Assembly (NCBI GenBank): GCA_026706985.1
Contig: JAPOXR010000032.1
Location: 62,001-126,000, forward strand
Source of the DNA: Paracoccaceae bacterium
Lineage (GTDB): Bacteria; Pseudomonadota; Alphaproteobacteria; Rhodobacterales; Rhodobacteraceae
Direction: 5' to 3'
Length of the DNA stretch: 64,000 nucleotides
Shown: positions 1 through 9,937 of the stretch, in pieces
How the letters are laid out: every line of letters starts with the position of its first letter
Numbering within the stretch: position 1 is the first letter of the stretch
Position numbers and translations under genes: made by a program
Notes under the pieces: model-generated
What the model was told of the DNA's origin: nothing
Database searches by the model: none
What the model saw: only the letters and a program-made list of their open reading frames with translations

Positions 1-111
1 GGCGCCTACAGAATGGACGAAGCCGCCGGCGGTGCATCACTTCTGATGCTCCTCGGCTTCAGCCTGTTCTGGATCTTTGACCGCGGAGGCCGCGCTGATG
101 CTGGTGCTTGA
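1..111 (+). CDS. thiP: ThiP, thiamine ABC transporter permease (3' end only)
   Basis: An open frame enters from the window edge and stops at 109-111. The last 36 residues contain YRMDEAA followed by a hydrophobic stretch and a short polar tail (FDRGGRADAGA), which resembles the last transmembrane helix of binding-protein-dependent permeases of the ThiP type. The assignment leans on the overlapping downstream ATPase that matches ThiQ. The stop lies 14 nt inside the next gene, so the two are translationally coupled. Only the C-terminus is visible. Confidence 0.7.
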   Translation, partial: GAYRMDEAAGGASLLMLLGFSLFWIFDRGGRADAGA

Positions 112-787
112 CCGGTTGCGTTTCAACCGCGGTGGATTCCTTCTCGAAGCCGGGATCGAAATTGAATCAGGCGAGCATATTGCCGTGATCGGCCCCTCGG
201 GGGGTGGCAAATCCACCCTGCTCGCATTGATCGCCGGGTTTGAACAGGCCGATCAGGGCCGTATCCTCTGGAACGGTGCCGACCTGTCAGCCAAGCCGCC
301 GGCGGAGCGCCCGATCTCCATGCTGTTTCAGGACAATAACCTGTTTCCGCATCTCGATATTCTGACGAATGCCGCGCTCGGCATGGACCCCTCGGCACGG
401 ACGGGACCTGAGGCGCGCCGCGCCGCGCACGCCGCGCTCGGCGAAGTCGGTCTTGCGGATCTCGCGTCGCGCAGACCAGCCGGTCTGTCGGGTGGTCAGT
501 TGAGCCGGGCGGCTCTGGCGCGGGTGCTGATCTCGAACCGCCCGCTGGTGCTGCTTGATGAGCCCTTTGCCGCACTTGGCCCGGCGCAGCGGGCGGAAAT
601 GCTGGAGCTTTTGTCGCGGCTTCTGCATGCGGCGACAATCCTCATGGTGACGCATAATCCCGAGGATGCGCAGCGTTTCGCCGGACGGACAATCTTTCTC
701 GCCGAAGGCAGGCTGCGGCCGCCGTGCCGGACACCGGAATTATTCGCTGATCCCGACCCGCAACTGGCTGACTATCTCCGCCGCTGA
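98..787 (+). CDS. thiQ: ThiQ, thiamine ABC transporter ATP-binding protein
   Basis: ATPase of the ThiBPQ thiamine/thiamine-diphosphate importer, acting on the inner face of the membrane with ThiP. The protein has a Walker A (GPSGGGKST), the Q-loop FQDNNLF, the signature LSGGQLSRAALARVL, and a Walker B followed by DEPFAALGP and an H-loop (VTHNPEDA). About 229 residues is normal for ThiQ, which lacks the C-terminal regulatory domain of sugar ATPases. I chose the ATG at 98 because it overlaps the thiP end and begins directly with the conserved MLVLDRLRF strand. A TTG at 77 is in frame but less likely. Confidence 0.88.
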   Translation: MLVLDRLRFNRGGFLLEAGIEIESGEHIAVIGPSGGGKSTLLALIAGFEQADQGRILWNGADLSAKPPAERPISMLFQDNNLFPHLDILTNAALGMDPSARTGPEARRAAHAALGEVGLADLASRRPAGLSGGQLSRAALARVLISNRPLVLLDEPFAALGPAQRAEMLELLSRLLHAATILMVTHNPEDAQRFAGRTIFLAEGRLRPPCRTPELFADPDPQLADYLRR

Positions 788-906
788 GATTCCACCCATG
801 GCAGCGGTTGACCGGAGAGATGTCCCGTTGCAAATGATTTCCGCAATTGCCTGTTGCGGCGGCGGCAAGGGACAAAGTCTGTATCCGGTCGGATGGGAGC
901 ATCATT

Positions 907-2091
907 ATGCGGGAAAGCGGCTTCGCTCCGCTCGCAGGAATTCGCGTCATCGAAATGTCCCACATGATTATGGGACCGTCCTGCGGCATGTTCCTTGCCT
1001 TTCTGGGTGCCGATGTCGTCAAGATTGAACCTCCCGGCGGCGACAAGACCCGCGCCATGACGGGAATGGGCGGCGGTTTCTTCCCGACATTCAACAGGGG
1101 GAAGCGCTCGGTTGCGCTTGACCTGGAAACCGGTGAGGGGTGCCGGGCGCTGGACATGCTGCTCAGCAAGGCGGATGTCTTCGTTGAAAATTTCCGCGAT
1201 GAATCGCTGGCACGGATGGATCTGTCACCCGGACAGCTCAGAGAGCGTTACCCCGAGCTGATCGTCGCGTCCTGCAAGGGGTTTCTGCACGGGCCTTATG
1301 AGAACCGTACAGCGCTGGACGAAGTTGTGCAGATGATGACCGGCATGGCTTATATGACCGGACCGACGGGGATGCCGCTTCGCATCGGTTCTTCAGCCAA
1401 CGACATCATGGCTGGACTATTCGGTGCCTGCGCTGTCATGGGGGCGCTGCAATATCGTGACCGGGACGGGTGCGGACGAACCGTCCGCATCGGATTGTTC
1501 GAGAATTGCCTGCTGCTGGTGGCGCAGCATATGGTGCAGTTCGATATCAACGGTACCGAAGCCCCGCCGATGCCGGAGCGGGCATTCAGCTGGCCGGTCT
1601 ATGACATCTTCGAAACGGGAGACGGAAAGCCGCTTTTCCTGGGCGCGGTCACGGAAAGCCAATGGGACAGGCTCTGCGAAATTCTCGGGCTTGAGACGTT
1701 CCGGGATGATCCGCGTCTACAGACCAGACCACAGCAGATCGCGGCCCGGGACTGGACGATCCCGCTGATCCGGGAAGCCATTGCCGGGCACGAGTCGGTG
1801 CCTCTGATCAAGGCGCTGGAGGAGAAAGGACTTCCCTTTGCGCCCATCGCCCGGCCGGCGGAAATGTATGATGACCCGCATGTGCGGCGTCCGGGCGGTC
1901 TACTCACTTCCAGACTTCCGGAGGGCGGCTCCTTCCGTGCGCCCGGCCTGCCATTCGAAATCGACGGCGCGGCGGCGAATCCGCAGCTTGCCGATGTCCC
2001 TGAAATCGGTGCCGATTCAGCGGAGATTCTGGGTGAATTGGGGATGCAACCCGAAACCATCGTCCGCGCCACCGGGCAAAGGCGGAAGTGA
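907..2091 (+). CDS. CaiB/BaiF (family III) CoA-transferase
   Basis: Family III CoA-transferases move CoA between carboxylic acids without a ping-pong enzyme-CoA intermediate. The N-terminus (PLAGIRVIEMSHMIMGPSCG) and the segment FLGADVVKIEPPGGD are the classic family start. NRGKRSVALDLETGEG and the ENFR motif with a following acidic region also fit. About 394 residues is the usual length. The ATG at 907 has a GGGAG ribosome site 7 nt upstream. Its stop overlaps the start region of an HMG-CoA-lyase-type gene, so the pair probably activates an organic acid as a CoA ester and then cleaves it. The exact substrate cannot be told from sequence. Confidence 0.85.
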   Translation: MRESGFAPLAGIRVIEMSHMIMGPSCGMFLAFLGADVVKIEPPGGDKTRAMTGMGGGFFPTFNRGKRSVALDLETGEGCRALDMLLSKADVFVENFRDESLARMDLSPGQLRERYPELIVASCKGFLHGPYENRTALDEVVQMMTGMAYMTGPTGMPLRIGSSANDIMAGLFGACAVMGALQYRDRDGCGRTVRIGLFENCLLLVAQHMVQFDINGTEAPPMPERAFSWPVYDIFETGDGKPLFLGAVTESQWDRLCEILGLETFRDDPRLQTRPQQIAARDWTIPLIREAIAGHESVPLIKALEEKGLPFAPIARPAEMYDDPHVRRPGGLLTSRLPEGGSFRAPGLPFEIDGAAANPQLADVPEIGADSAEILGELGMQPETIVRATGQRRK

Positions 2092-2093
2092 TT

Positions 2094-3032
2094 ATGTCGT
2101 CAACCTATCCGAAGGGGCGGATCACACTGCGCGAAGTCGGTCTCCGGGACGGTCTGCAGATGGTGCGGACTTTTCCTTCCACCCGGGCGAAACAGGAATG
2201 GCTTACGCGGGAGCATGCGGCAGGTGTCCGGCATTTCGAGATTGGCTCGTTTCTGCCGCCGGCCCGGTTCCCGCAATTCGCCGATATCCGGGAGATCGCG
2301 GCGCTGGCTTCACGCCTCGGTGTGTTCTCAACCGCATTGGCACTGAATGAACGCGGTGCAGGCGATGCCATCGCCACTTCGGTTGATGAAATTGTTGTCG
2401 TCGTCTCGGCCACGGAGGAGCATAGCCAGGCCAATATGCGCCGCTCCCGCGTCGCCGCCGTCGAACTGCTCCGGCAGACAAGACAAATGGCCGATGACGC
2501 CGAAGATCCACCCTTGGTCAGTGTCGGGATTTCAATGGCCTTCGGCTGTTCGATTGCCGGAAATGTGGCTCCCGATGAAGTGCTGCGCATTGCCGGAGAC
2601 TGCATCGAAGCCGGTGCCGATGTCATCTGCCTTGCGGACACGGTCGGTTATGCGGCTCCGCGACAGGTCGGGGATCTCACGGCAAAGGCGGTCAAACTCT
2701 GTGGCGATGCTTTGCCGGTCGCGGTTCATCTGCATGACACCAGGGGGCTCGGCATTGCCAATGCGGCGGCTTCGCTTGATGCCGGAGCGCAGCTGCTTGA
2801 TGGCTCGCTCGGCGGGTTGGGCGGCTGCCCGTTTGCGCCGGGCGCGACAGGCAATGTGGTGTTTGAGGATCTTGTTTTTCTTTGTGAACGAATGGGGTTT
2901 CCCACCGGCATCGACATCGAAGCGCTCTGTGCGGTCAGGGAAATATTGACGGCGGAAATGCCGCTTGAGCCCGTCTATGGAGCACTTGCCCGTTCCGGAC
3001 CACCCCGACACATCGCATGGAGCGCCGTCTGA
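2094..3032 (+). CDS. Hydroxymethylglutaryl-CoA lyase family enzyme
   Basis: DRE-TIM metallolyase barrel. The RITLREVGLRDGLQM start carries the conserved Arg-Asp pair that orients substrate and metal. HLHDTRGLGIANA supplies the metal-binding histidines, and GGLGGCPFAPGATGN is the HMG-CoA lyase signature with its cysteine. About 312 residues is normal. The ATG at 2094 lies 3 nt after the stop of the CoA-transferase, and an overlapping GTG at 2088 is possible. With that neighbour the substrate may be HMG-CoA or a related branched hydroxyacyl-CoA such as a citramalyl-type compound. This is an inference from context only. Confidence 0.87.
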   Translation: MSSTYPKGRITLREVGLRDGLQMVRTFPSTRAKQEWLTREHAAGVRHFEIGSFLPPARFPQFADIREIAALASRLGVFSTALALNERGAGDAIATSVDEIVVVVSATEEHSQANMRRSRVAAVELLRQTRQMADDAEDPPLVSVGISMAFGCSIAGNVAPDEVLRIAGDCIEAGADVICLADTVGYAAPRQVGDLTAKAVKLCGDALPVAVHLHDTRGLGIANAAASLDAGAQLLDGSLGGLGGCPFAPGATGNVVFEDLVFLCERMGFPTGIDIEALCAVREILTAEMPLEPVYGALARSGPPRHIAWSAV

Positions 3033-3123
3033 AGCCGGTTTCGGCTTGGCGAACATTCGGCAACCGGTGCCGTCAGGCTGGAAGCTCTCCCGGCCTGACG
3101 GGGAAGGCGAATGGCGCTGCCGG

Positions 3124-4254
3124 TCAGTAAACGACAACCGAGCGGATGGATTCCCCGGCATGCATGAGGTCAAACCCGTCATTGATGCTGCCGAGCGGCA
3201 TCTTGTGGGTGATCATCGGGTCGATCTCGATTTTGCCATCCATATACCAGTCGACGATCTTCGGGACATCGGTGCGTCCGCGTGCGCCGCCGAATGCGGT
3301 GCCTTTCCATACCCGTCCGGTCACCAGTTGAAACGGACGCGTGGCGATTTCGGCTCCGGCCGGTGCAACACCGATGATCACCGACTGCCCCCATCCACGG
3401 TGGCTGGATTCAAGTGCCGCACGCATCACCTCGACATTGCCGGTACAGTCAAAGGTGTAGTCGGCACCACCCATCGGATCCGACGGCGTCTGCGTCAAAT
3501 TCACCAGATAAGGGACAAGATCGCCTTCAACTTCGGTCGGATTGACAAAATGCGTCATGCCGAACCGCTCGCCCCACTCTTTTTTCCCCGGATTGACATC
3601 GACTCCGACGATCATATCGGCACCAACCAGCTTCAGGCCCTGAATCACATTCAACCCGATACCGCCGAGACCGAAAACAATCGCAGTTGCGCCCGGCTCA
3701 ACGCCAGCGGTGTTCATGACCGCACCCAATCCGGTGGTCACGCCGCAGCCGATATAACAGATTTTGTCGAACGGGGCGTCCTCGCGCACCTTGGCGACAG
3801 CGATCTCGGGCAGAACTGTATGCTGTGAGAATGTCGAGCAGCCCATATAATGGAGTATCGGGTCGCCATCGAGAGTCGAAAAACGCGACGTTCCGTCCGG
3901 CATGACACCCTGCCCCTGCGTCGCCCGGATGGCAGTGCAGAGATTGGTTTTGCGGGAAAGGCAGGATGGGCACTCCCGGCATTCCGGCGTGTAAAGCGGG
4001 ATGACATGGTCCCCCTTGGCCACGGTTGTGACACCGGGACCGGTATCGACGACTATGCCGGCTCCCTCATGTCCCAGGATCGAAGGAAACAGCCCTTCCG
4101 GATCAGCACCGGACAGGGTAAATTCATCGGTGTGGCAAATTCCGGTGGCCTTGATTTCGACCAGCACCTCACCTGCTTTCGGATCATCGAGATTGACATC
4201 CATCACTTCAAGAGGCTTTCCGGCGGCGGTGGCGACAGCGGCTTTGGTTCTCAT
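3124..4254 (-). CDS. frmA: S-(hydroxymethyl)glutathione dehydrogenase (class III alcohol dehydrogenase)
   Basis: Cytosolic zinc enzyme oxidising the formaldehyde-glutathione adduct and reducing S-nitrosoglutathione. The 376-aa protein starts MRTKAAVATAAGKPLEV. It has the catalytic zinc Cys in GICHTDEFTLSG, the HEGAG segment, the four-cysteine structural zinc lobe (ECRECPSCLSRKTNLC) and the nucleotide-binding GLGGIGLNVIQG. These match class III ADH closely, and the length is exact. It stands alone, converging on the CoA-transferase/lyase pair. No esterase (frmB) is adjacent. Confidence 0.93.
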   Translation of the reverse strand: MRTKAAVATAAGKPLEVMDVNLDDPKAGEVLVEIKATGICHTDEFTLSGADPEGLFPSILGHEGAGIVVDTGPGVTTVAKGDHVIPLYTPECRECPSCLSRKTNLCTAIRATQGQGVMPDGTSRFSTLDGDPILHYMGCSTFSQHTVLPEIAVAKVREDAPFDKICYIGCGVTTGLGAVMNTAGVEPGATAIVFGLGGIGLNVIQGLKLVGADMIVGVDVNPGKKEWGERFGMTHFVNPTEVEGDLVPYLVNLTQTPSDPMGGADYTFDCTGNVEVMRAALESSHRGWGQSVIIGVAPAGAEIATRPFQLVTGRVWKGTAFGGARGRTDVPKIVDWYMDGKIEIDPMITHKMPLGSINDGFDLMHAGESIRSVVVY

Positions 4255-4651
4255 CGGTCTCGGCTCCTCCTTGTCAGAGCACCGAATCTGAAACAGATCA
4301 GAGCCGGTTTCAACCCGATTCCCGCCGCCGCAATGTAAGCGACTCTTTTTGAGTTCCCTGAATCCGCGTTAAACGGGAAATTTCACCGGTTTAGTCTTGA
4401 TGATCGGTGAGTTTTCATGCCTCGGCATGTTTCGACTTTTGTCTCAAAATCCCGTTTTGGACTGATCGCAATCCATGCCTTTTCCAGTCCGGAATTCCCC
4501 GGTCGGACTCCCTTTGGCCGCGGCTGTTCGTGTTGCGCCGGGCTTTCGGCTTAACCACAGATGCTGTGCGAAACTCCGGCGGCGGCAGGAAATGGTGTTT
4601 CCCGCTTTGTCCGTGCAGCCGCTCGACTTCCAAATCGGTTTTCCGTGCCTT
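4255..4651. other. Intergenic region between frmA and hipA
   Basis: About 400 nt between the divergently placed end of hipA and the start of frmA. It should carry the frmA promoter. I see a short palindrome around CATGCCTCGGCATG and an imperfect long-loop repeat TCACCG...CGGTGA, but no convincing gene, terminator with a T-run, or RNA. Confidence 0.4.
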
Positions 4652-5890
4652 TCATTGCCAATCCCGCTCAACCGAGATCAGTCTTGCGGCGATTTCTTTG
4701 CGGCGCTTTGCAGGAACACCGCACGCGTCTGCAAACACAGGCCATTGACTGACCGCTTGGCGCACATGTTCGATGATGCCCGCTATACTTCGCTGTTTCA
4801 ATCCAGCACCCTGACCCGCTGTCGTCAAATCCTGCATAGATGGATTCCGACCGTTGCCGTTTATGCTTAAGTGATGTTCACCGCCGGGACCGTCTGAAAA
4901 GCTGAGATCGTAGGCCGGGGACAGCCGCCATGTCCCTCGATGATCCATCAGAAACGCATGGTTCTTGATGTGATCATCACGATTGTGGGCCAGAACGTTG
5001 AACACCATACGCCGGAACATCTCTTCGACATCGCCCTGGTGGTTTGTCATGAAATTCGTCAGCTTCAGAAGTGTCTCGTAATCGACCACCGAAGCCGAAA
5101 AATCAGCGTTCAGAATACCTGCGACCGTATGCATATGCAGCCTCCGCCCCGCAGGCCGGTCAAAGCGACGGGTGGCAAACAGGTCTTCGCCCGAACGGGT
5201 CGTGAACAGCTTCGTATCAGACATGTTTATTCCGGCCGCACGGGCCATTTCGGAAAAGGCCTGTTCTTCACACACCGCACTCTCCGGATCAGAAGAGGTC
5301 CGGAACTTGATCAGATGGTGGCTGAACCCCTGCCCCGCCCCGACACGATGGTCGCGCAGAACACCGGTTTCGACGTTCAGCAAGGCCACGAATTTCGGGC
5401 GCACGCCGGCTGAGCCTCCACTGCCCGCACGCAGCCGGCGCAGGTCTTCCAAAGGAATGTCCTTTTCAATTTGCTGCACAGAGCCGGCGAACCAATCCAG
5501 ATCGACATCTGCCCGCTTGGTCTGTTCCTCCTCGGGGTGATAGCTCAAAGCTCCCATCCCGTGCCGACCGACTATGGCCAGGCGGTCCACAGGCGTCAGT
5601 TCCTGAAATGCCCGGCGACGCCGCGCCAGCTCGCGGTCAATCAGCAAACGGCCCCAGCCGTCGGGCAACGAGTCAGCCAGAACCCCCGGCAAACCGTCAA
5701 AGGGCGTATACTCACCGAAATGCAGCCCGTTCCAGGAACGTATCGCATAAGGCGAAACCGGCAGCGGGTCGGCCAGGAATTCCTGTGTCCATTCGACCGC
5801 CGCACGACGTTGATCCGACACCCAGGCCACCTGTCCCACTGCAAGCCTGCGGTCGCCGAAATCCAGCTCGATATTCAGGCGGCGAATCAT
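4652..5890 (-). CDS. hipA: HipA-family kinase toxin
   Basis: Ser/Thr kinase toxin of a type II toxin-antitoxin pair. HipA kinases phosphorylate targets such as glutamyl-tRNA synthetase, but the target here is unknown. The 412-aa protein has the N-terminal HipA subdomain (about 1-100), a Gly/Ser loop GSGGSAGVRPK near 157-167, the catalytic loop HNRDDHIKN near 302-310 with its Asp at 306, and a metal-binding AYDLS near 326-330. All kinase elements look intact. The start ATG overlaps the stop of hipB by one base (TGATG), so translation is coupled. It belongs with the HTH antitoxin upstream. Confidence 0.9.
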   Translation of the reverse strand: MIRRLNIELDFGDRRLAVGQVAWVSDQRRAAVEWTQEFLADPLPVSPYAIRSWNGLHFGEYTPFDGLPGVLADSLPDGWGRLLIDRELARRRRAFQELTPVDRLAIVGRHGMGALSYHPEEEQTKRADVDLDWFAGSVQQIEKDIPLEDLRRLRAGSGGSAGVRPKFVALLNVETGVLRDHRVGAGQGFSHHLIKFRTSSDPESAVCEEQAFSEMARAAGINMSDTKLFTTRSGEDLFATRRFDRPAGRRLHMHTVAGILNADFSASVVDYETLLKLTNFMTNHQGDVEEMFRRMVFNVLAHNRDDHIKNHAFLMDHRGTWRLSPAYDLSFSDGPGGEHHLSINGNGRNPSMQDLTTAGQGAGLKQRSIAGIIEHVRQAVSQWPVFADACGVPAKRRKEIAARLISVERDWQ

Positions 5891-6213
5891 CAGCTTTGTC
5901 TTTTCCTGGCGCGTCTGCGGTCTGGTCTGCCTGAATCGAGCTGATCCAACGATGTGGCCGCGGGTTTCGGAAACAGATTTTCAAAGCCATCAAGCGCCTC
6001 CAACGCTGTGGCAATTGCCAGGAGTGACGCAAGAGAGACCTCCCCGCATTGCTCAAACCGCTTCAACGTGGACAAGGGCACGCCGGATTTCCCGGCCAGC
6101 GCATGCTGGGTCAAGTTATGCGCAAGCCGCAAACCCCGGGCAGATAGCCGAATCTTCTCCCGCGCCGCATCAGGTGTTAATGGATCAAATTTAAAGCTCA
6201 TTATATTATTCAT
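5890..6213 (-). CDS. hipB: HipB-like HTH antitoxin
   Basis: Small DNA-binding antitoxin expected to neutralise HipA and repress the operon. The helix-turn-helix lies in the middle (GLRLAHNLTQHALAGKSGVPLSTLKRFEQCG), followed by a segment about averaging/ageing of helices typical of XRE proteins, and a basic tail (RPDRRRARKR). Two in-frame ATGs compete at 6213 and 6201. The second gives MSFKFDPLTP and would leave the inverted repeat at 6200-6247 wholly outside the coding region. Neither has a good Shine-Dalgarno. The order antitoxin-then-toxin is the usual one. Confidence 0.85.
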   Translation of the reverse strand: MNNIMSFKFDPLTPDAAREKIRLSARGLRLAHNLTQHALAGKSGVPLSTLKRFEQCGEVSLASLLAIATALEALDGFENLFPKPAATSLDQLDSGRPDRRRARKRQS

Positions 6214-6247
6214 TAAATGTTTTTTTCACACTTATGGATAATATAAT
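6200..6247. promoter_or_regulatory. Inverted-repeat operator/promoter of hipBA
   Basis: Two 14-bp arms (6200-6213 ATTATATTATTCAT and 6234-6247 ATGGATAATATAAT) are reverse complements with one mismatch and a 20-nt spacer. They lie at the start codon of hipB in a stretch far more A+T-rich than the surroundings. This is what an autoregulatory HipB operator should look like, and the arms also contain -10-like TATTAT/TATAAT sequence. Confidence 0.65.
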
Positions 6248-6815
6248 AGTCTTTATGAAAATAAAAATCACACGGGTGAGTTCTCTGCCGGCAATTCTTC
6301 GGGGATTCAGATTGTTACCGGAACGTGTGGCGCAACGCTCCAACTCCGGCGTAGAAACCCACCGCTAAAATGAGTCGGAAAGCGTGATGGCATTCCTGCG
6401 GTCCTGTTCGGCGTATTTTGCTGACCACCATAGACCCCGGCAACGAAAGGTTATTCGTGCCCAGCCCATTTCCAGCCAGGCGGCATCAAGACGGAGTTCC
6501 CGCCCTGGCAACTGCCGGCCGTTCCTGACCACAGGGTTGTGGACTTTGTTTCCGAATTCCGGACATGCGGGATCACTGCGCCGTAACATGCCATTGCCGA
6601 TTCACCACAGGTCGTGAGATATTCCTCCGGCCATCCTGCATGAACCGGCGGAATCATCCGCTCAAGGCGAATCACGACAGCAAGGATTCAGAATGCCGTA
6701 TCTTGATCGGTTCGCTCAACATCCTGCGGTTTGCCCTGCTGAAAGCTCTGGAATTGTCAGTTAAATTGGCGCAGTCTGATGCCCGGACTGAACCGCAGAC
6801 CGAGGGGCGGGATTC
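6248..6815. other. Intergenic region upstream of glpK, no gene recognised
   Basis: About 570 nt between hipB and glpK. Short open frames exist on both strands near 6365-6675, but none has family features or a plausible ribosome site. The last bases before glpK contain GGGGCGGG, a usable ribosome site. Confidence 0.35.
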
Positions 6816-8297
6816 ATGGCGGAAATATTAGCGATTGACCAGGGTACCACATCCAGCAGGGCAATCCTGTTCGATGAGAATTTACGCCCGATCGCAGTCG
6901 GGCAGCAGGAGTTTCAGCAACATTATCCGAAAAGCGGCTGGGTGGAGCACGATCCGGAGGAAATCTGGGAATCGACCATGCGCAGCTGCCGGACCGCGCT
7001 CGCAGGAAGAACAGCGTTGCCGGCGGCAATCGGTATCACCAATCAGCGTGAAACCGTCATCGTCTGGGAGCGCGATACCGGCCGGGCGATCTGCAATGCA
7101 ATTGTCTGGCAGGACAGGCGCACCGCCGAAGATTGCGCTGCGTTGAAACGCCAAGGTGTTGAAACAACCGTAACGGAGAAGACAGGACTGCTGCTGGATC
7201 CGTATTTTTCCGCTTCCAAACTGTCCTGGATACTCAAAAACGTTGAGGGTGCCCGCGGTCGGGCAGCGGCGGGTGAACTGCTGTTCGGCACCGTTGACTG
7301 CTACCTCATCTGGCGCCTTACCGGCGGCGCGAGGCATGTCACCGACATAACCAATGCCTGCCGCACCATGCTCCTCAATATCGACACCGGTGATTGGGAC
7401 AATGATCTTCTCGACCGCTTCGGCATACCACGGCAGATGCTGCCGGAAATTCTCGAATGCGCCGACGAATTCGGAACCACCGACCCGTCTGTATTCGGCC
7501 GCGAAGTGCCGATACGCGGGGTCGCCGGCGATCAGCACGCAGCTGTTATCGGACAGGCCTGCTTCAGACCCGGCATGCTCAAATCCACCTACGGCACCGG
7601 CTGTTTCGCAATGTTCAACACCGGTGAGACGCGCTGCGCCTCGCACAACCGCCTGCTGACCACGATCGCCTACCGGATCGGCGGCAAGACCCATTACGCG
7701 CTGGAGGGTTCAATTTTTGTCGCCGGCGCTGTGGTTCAATGGCTGCGCGACGGATTGGGGATCATCGGGCATGCCGCTGACACCGAAACACTGGCAAAGA
7801 CGGCCGACATGGAACAGCAGCTCTATATCGTGCCCGCTTTCACCGGATTGGGCGCACCATACTGGGATGCGGACTGCCGCGGCGCCATTTACGGTCTCAC
7901 CCGCAACAGCGGCCCGGAGGAATTTGCCCGCGCAGCCCTGCAAAGCGTGGCTTTCCAAACCCGGGATCTGCTGCAGGCCATGCAGGCGGACATGTCCGCT
8001 TCAGACGACATCGTGCTGCGTGTCGATGGCGGTATGACCGCCAGCGACTGGACCATGCAGACGCTGGCCGACCAGCTCGGCGTGCCTGTCGACCGGCCGG
8101 TGATCACTGAAACAACAGCGCTTGGAGCGGCTTATCTCGCCGGACTGCAATCGGACATGCTGGGATCCCCGGAGGAATTCGCAGGTAAATGGCTGCTTGA
8201 GCGGCGCTTTCAGCCGGAGATGGATTGTGAGCAGCGCGACCGCCTCTATGGAGGCTGGAAAGATGCTGTCGCCCGCACCCTGACACAATCATGCTGA
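6816..8297 (+). CDS. glpK: Glycerol kinase
   Basis: FGGY-family kinase that phosphorylates glycerol to sn-glycerol 3-phosphate in the cytoplasm. Recognisable features are the phosphate-binding [29 protein letters not shown], the [13 protein letters not shown] segment with the adjacent [11 protein letters not shown], and the second ATP-binding loop [14 protein letters not shown]. 493 residues is the standard GlpK length. The ATG at 6816 follows a G-rich ribosome site. The 3' end overlaps the next gene by 7 nt, an unusual partner (see findings). No glpF or glpD is present here. Confidence 0.92.
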   Translation: MAEILAIDQGTTSSRAILFDENLRPIAVGQQEFQQHYPKSGWVEHDPEEIWESTMRSCRTALAGRTALPAAIGITNQRETVIVWERDTGRAICNAIVWQDRRTAEDCAALKRQGVETTVTEKTGLLLDPYFSASKLSWILKNVEGARGRAAAGELLFGTVDCYLIWRLTGGARHVTDITNACRTMLLNIDTGDWDNDLLDRFGIPRQMLPEILECADEFGTTDPSVFGREVPIRGVAGDQHAAVIGQACFRPGMLKSTYGTGCFAMFNTGETRCASHNRLLTTIAYRIGGKTHYALEGSIFVAGAVVQWLRDGLGIIGHAADTETLAKTADMEQQLYIVPAFTGLGAPYWDADCRGAIYGLTRNSGPEEFARAALQSVAFQTRDLLQAMQADMSASDDIVLRVDGGMTASDWTMQTLADQLGVPVDRPVITETTALGAAYLAGLQSDMLGSPEEFAGKWLLERRFQPEMDCEQRDRLYGGWKDAVARTLTQSC

Positions 8298-9937
8298 TGC
8301 GGCATGGCGGGCGTGTTCTCGCCGATCAACTCGCCCTGCAGGGCACCGAACGGGTCTTCACGGTGCCGGGCGAGAGTTTCCTGGCTCTGCTCGACGGGCT
8401 GCTGGATGTCAGCATAGAAAATATCGTCTGCCGGCATGAGGGTGGCGCCGCCATGATGGCTGAAGCGCATGGGAAACTCACCGGACGGCCCGGTGTCGCC
8501 ATCGTGACCAGGGGCCCGGGAGCGACCAACGCATCCTCCGGTGTGCATGTGGCAAGGCATGATTCGACGCCGATGCTCCTCCTGGTCGGACAGGTGCCGC
8601 GCCGACAGCGCCATCTGGATGCGTTTCAGGAAATTGAAATCGCACAGATGTTTCGACCCATCTGCAAATGGGCAGCGGAAATCGAGACGCCGGAAAAAAT
8701 TCCCGAAACCATTGAATACGCGTTCCGCACCGCCATGTCGGGACGGCCGGGGCCGGTTGTCCTTTCCCTGCCTGAAGACATGCTGCACGAGATGGCGGAT
8801 GTAGCTGACGGTGAGCCGGTCGGCCGACCGCACTATGCGGTCACGCCGGAAGACGCTCAAAGGGCGGCAGAAATCCTCGCCGCCGCGGAGAAACCCGTTG
8901 CGATTGTCGGCGGATCTCTCTGGTCCACCCACGCGGCGCAAAGCATCGAACGGGTCTCCGAAATTCACAGCCTGCCGGTCGTGGCGAGCTTCCGCAGGCA
9001 GCACTATATGGATAACCGCCATCCGAATTATGTCGGTGACCTGACATTCGGAGTGAACCCGGAGCTTACCGTGCTGCTGCGCGAGAGCGATTGCCTTCTG
9101 GCACTCGGCTGCCGGCTCAGCGATGCCGCGACTCAGGGTTTCACCATTCCCGCCGAACCTTCCGCCCTGCGCTCGCTGATCCACGTGCATCCCGACCCCG
9201 GCGAATTGGGCCGCCTCTGGCCGACGCGGTTTCAGCTGGCCACGGTGCCGGAACCTCTGCTTGACCGGTTGATCGAATTGGCGCCGCCCGACGGGCGGAA
9301 ACGGCGGGATTGGCTGGAGCGTCTCCGCCGGTGCTACGCCGAATGGCGGCAACCGACCCCGTTGCCGGGACCGGTTCAACTGTCGGAGATCCTGCTTTGG
9401 CTTTCCGATAATCTGCCCGCCGATGCCATAATCACCAACGGGGCCGGAAATTATGCCGGTTTCCTGCACCGGTATTTCCGCTTCAAGACCTATATGACCC
9501 AAATCGCACCGACCTCCGGATCCATGGGTTACGGGCTGCCGGCTGCAATCGCCGCCAAACTCGCCCATCGGCAGCGGACAGTCATCTGCCTCGCCGGCGA
9601 CGGTTGTATGCAGATGACGCTGAATGAACTGTCCACTGCGCTGCAGCAGAACGCGAAGATCATTGTCATCGTCGCCAATAATGGAATCTACGGCACCATC
9701 CGCATGCACCAGGAAAAGCATTTTCCGGGCCGGGTGTCGGGCACCGAAATGCACAATCCGGATTTTGCCGCTCTGGCGCGCGCCTATGGCGGACATGGCG
9801 AAACCGTGAATGCCACTGCGGATTTCCCCGACGCATTCAACCGCGCGCTGCAATCAGACCGGATGGCAGTTATCGACATCAGGATTGACCCGCGTGCCAT
9901 ATCCACGACCGGCGCACTGCGCCCGTTCCCGGAATGA
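8291..9937 (+). CDS. Thiamine-diphosphate-dependent enzyme, acetolactate-synthase-like
   Basis: ThDP enzyme with the three domains of the acetohydroxyacid synthase group. The PYR domain has [19 protein letters not shown] with the activating Glu. The central domain spans roughly residues 185-320, and the PP domain carries [12 protein letters not shown] and the metal ligand NNGIYGTI. 548 residues is typical. It lacks an adjacent small regulatory subunit, so it is probably not the biosynthetic IlvB. Related single-subunit members act on various 2-oxo acids. It overlaps glpK by 7 nt and must be co-transcribed with it. Confidence 0.85.
   Translation: MLMRHGGRVLADQLALQGTERVFTVPGESFLALLDGLLDVSIENIVCRHEGGAAMMAEAHGKLTGRPGVAIVTRGPGATNASSGVHVARHDSTPMLLLVGQVPRRQRHLDAFQEIEIAQMFRPICKWAAEIETPEKIPETIEYAFRTAMSGRPGPVVLSLPEDMLHEMADVADGEPVGRPHYAVTPEDAQRAAEILAAAEKPVAIVGGSLWSTHAAQSIERVSEIHSLPVVASFRRQHYMDNRHPNYVGDLTFGVNPELTVLLRESDCLLALGCRLSDAATQGFTIPAEPSALRSLIHVHPDPGELGRLWPTRFQLATVPEPLLDRLIELAPPDGRKRRDWLERLRRCYAEWRQPTPLPGPVQLSEILLWLSDNLPADAIITNGAGNYAGFLHRYFRFKTYMTQIAPTSGSMGYGLPAAIAAKLAHRQRTVICLAGDGCMQMTLNELSTALQQNAKIIVIVANNGIYGTIRMHQEKHFPGRVSGTEMHNPDFAALARAYGGHGETVNATADFPDAFNRALQSDRMAVIDIRIDPRAISTTGALRPFPE

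Noticed and set aside
6365-6675. Overlapping small frames upstream of glpK
   Set aside because: No ribosome site, no domain and mutually overlapping on both strands. They may be an old remnant but cannot be assigned.
8246-9853. Long 535-codon minus-strand frame through the ThDP enzyme
   Set aside because: Shadow frame of a high-G+C gene. The plus-strand protein has all ThDP-enzyme motifs.
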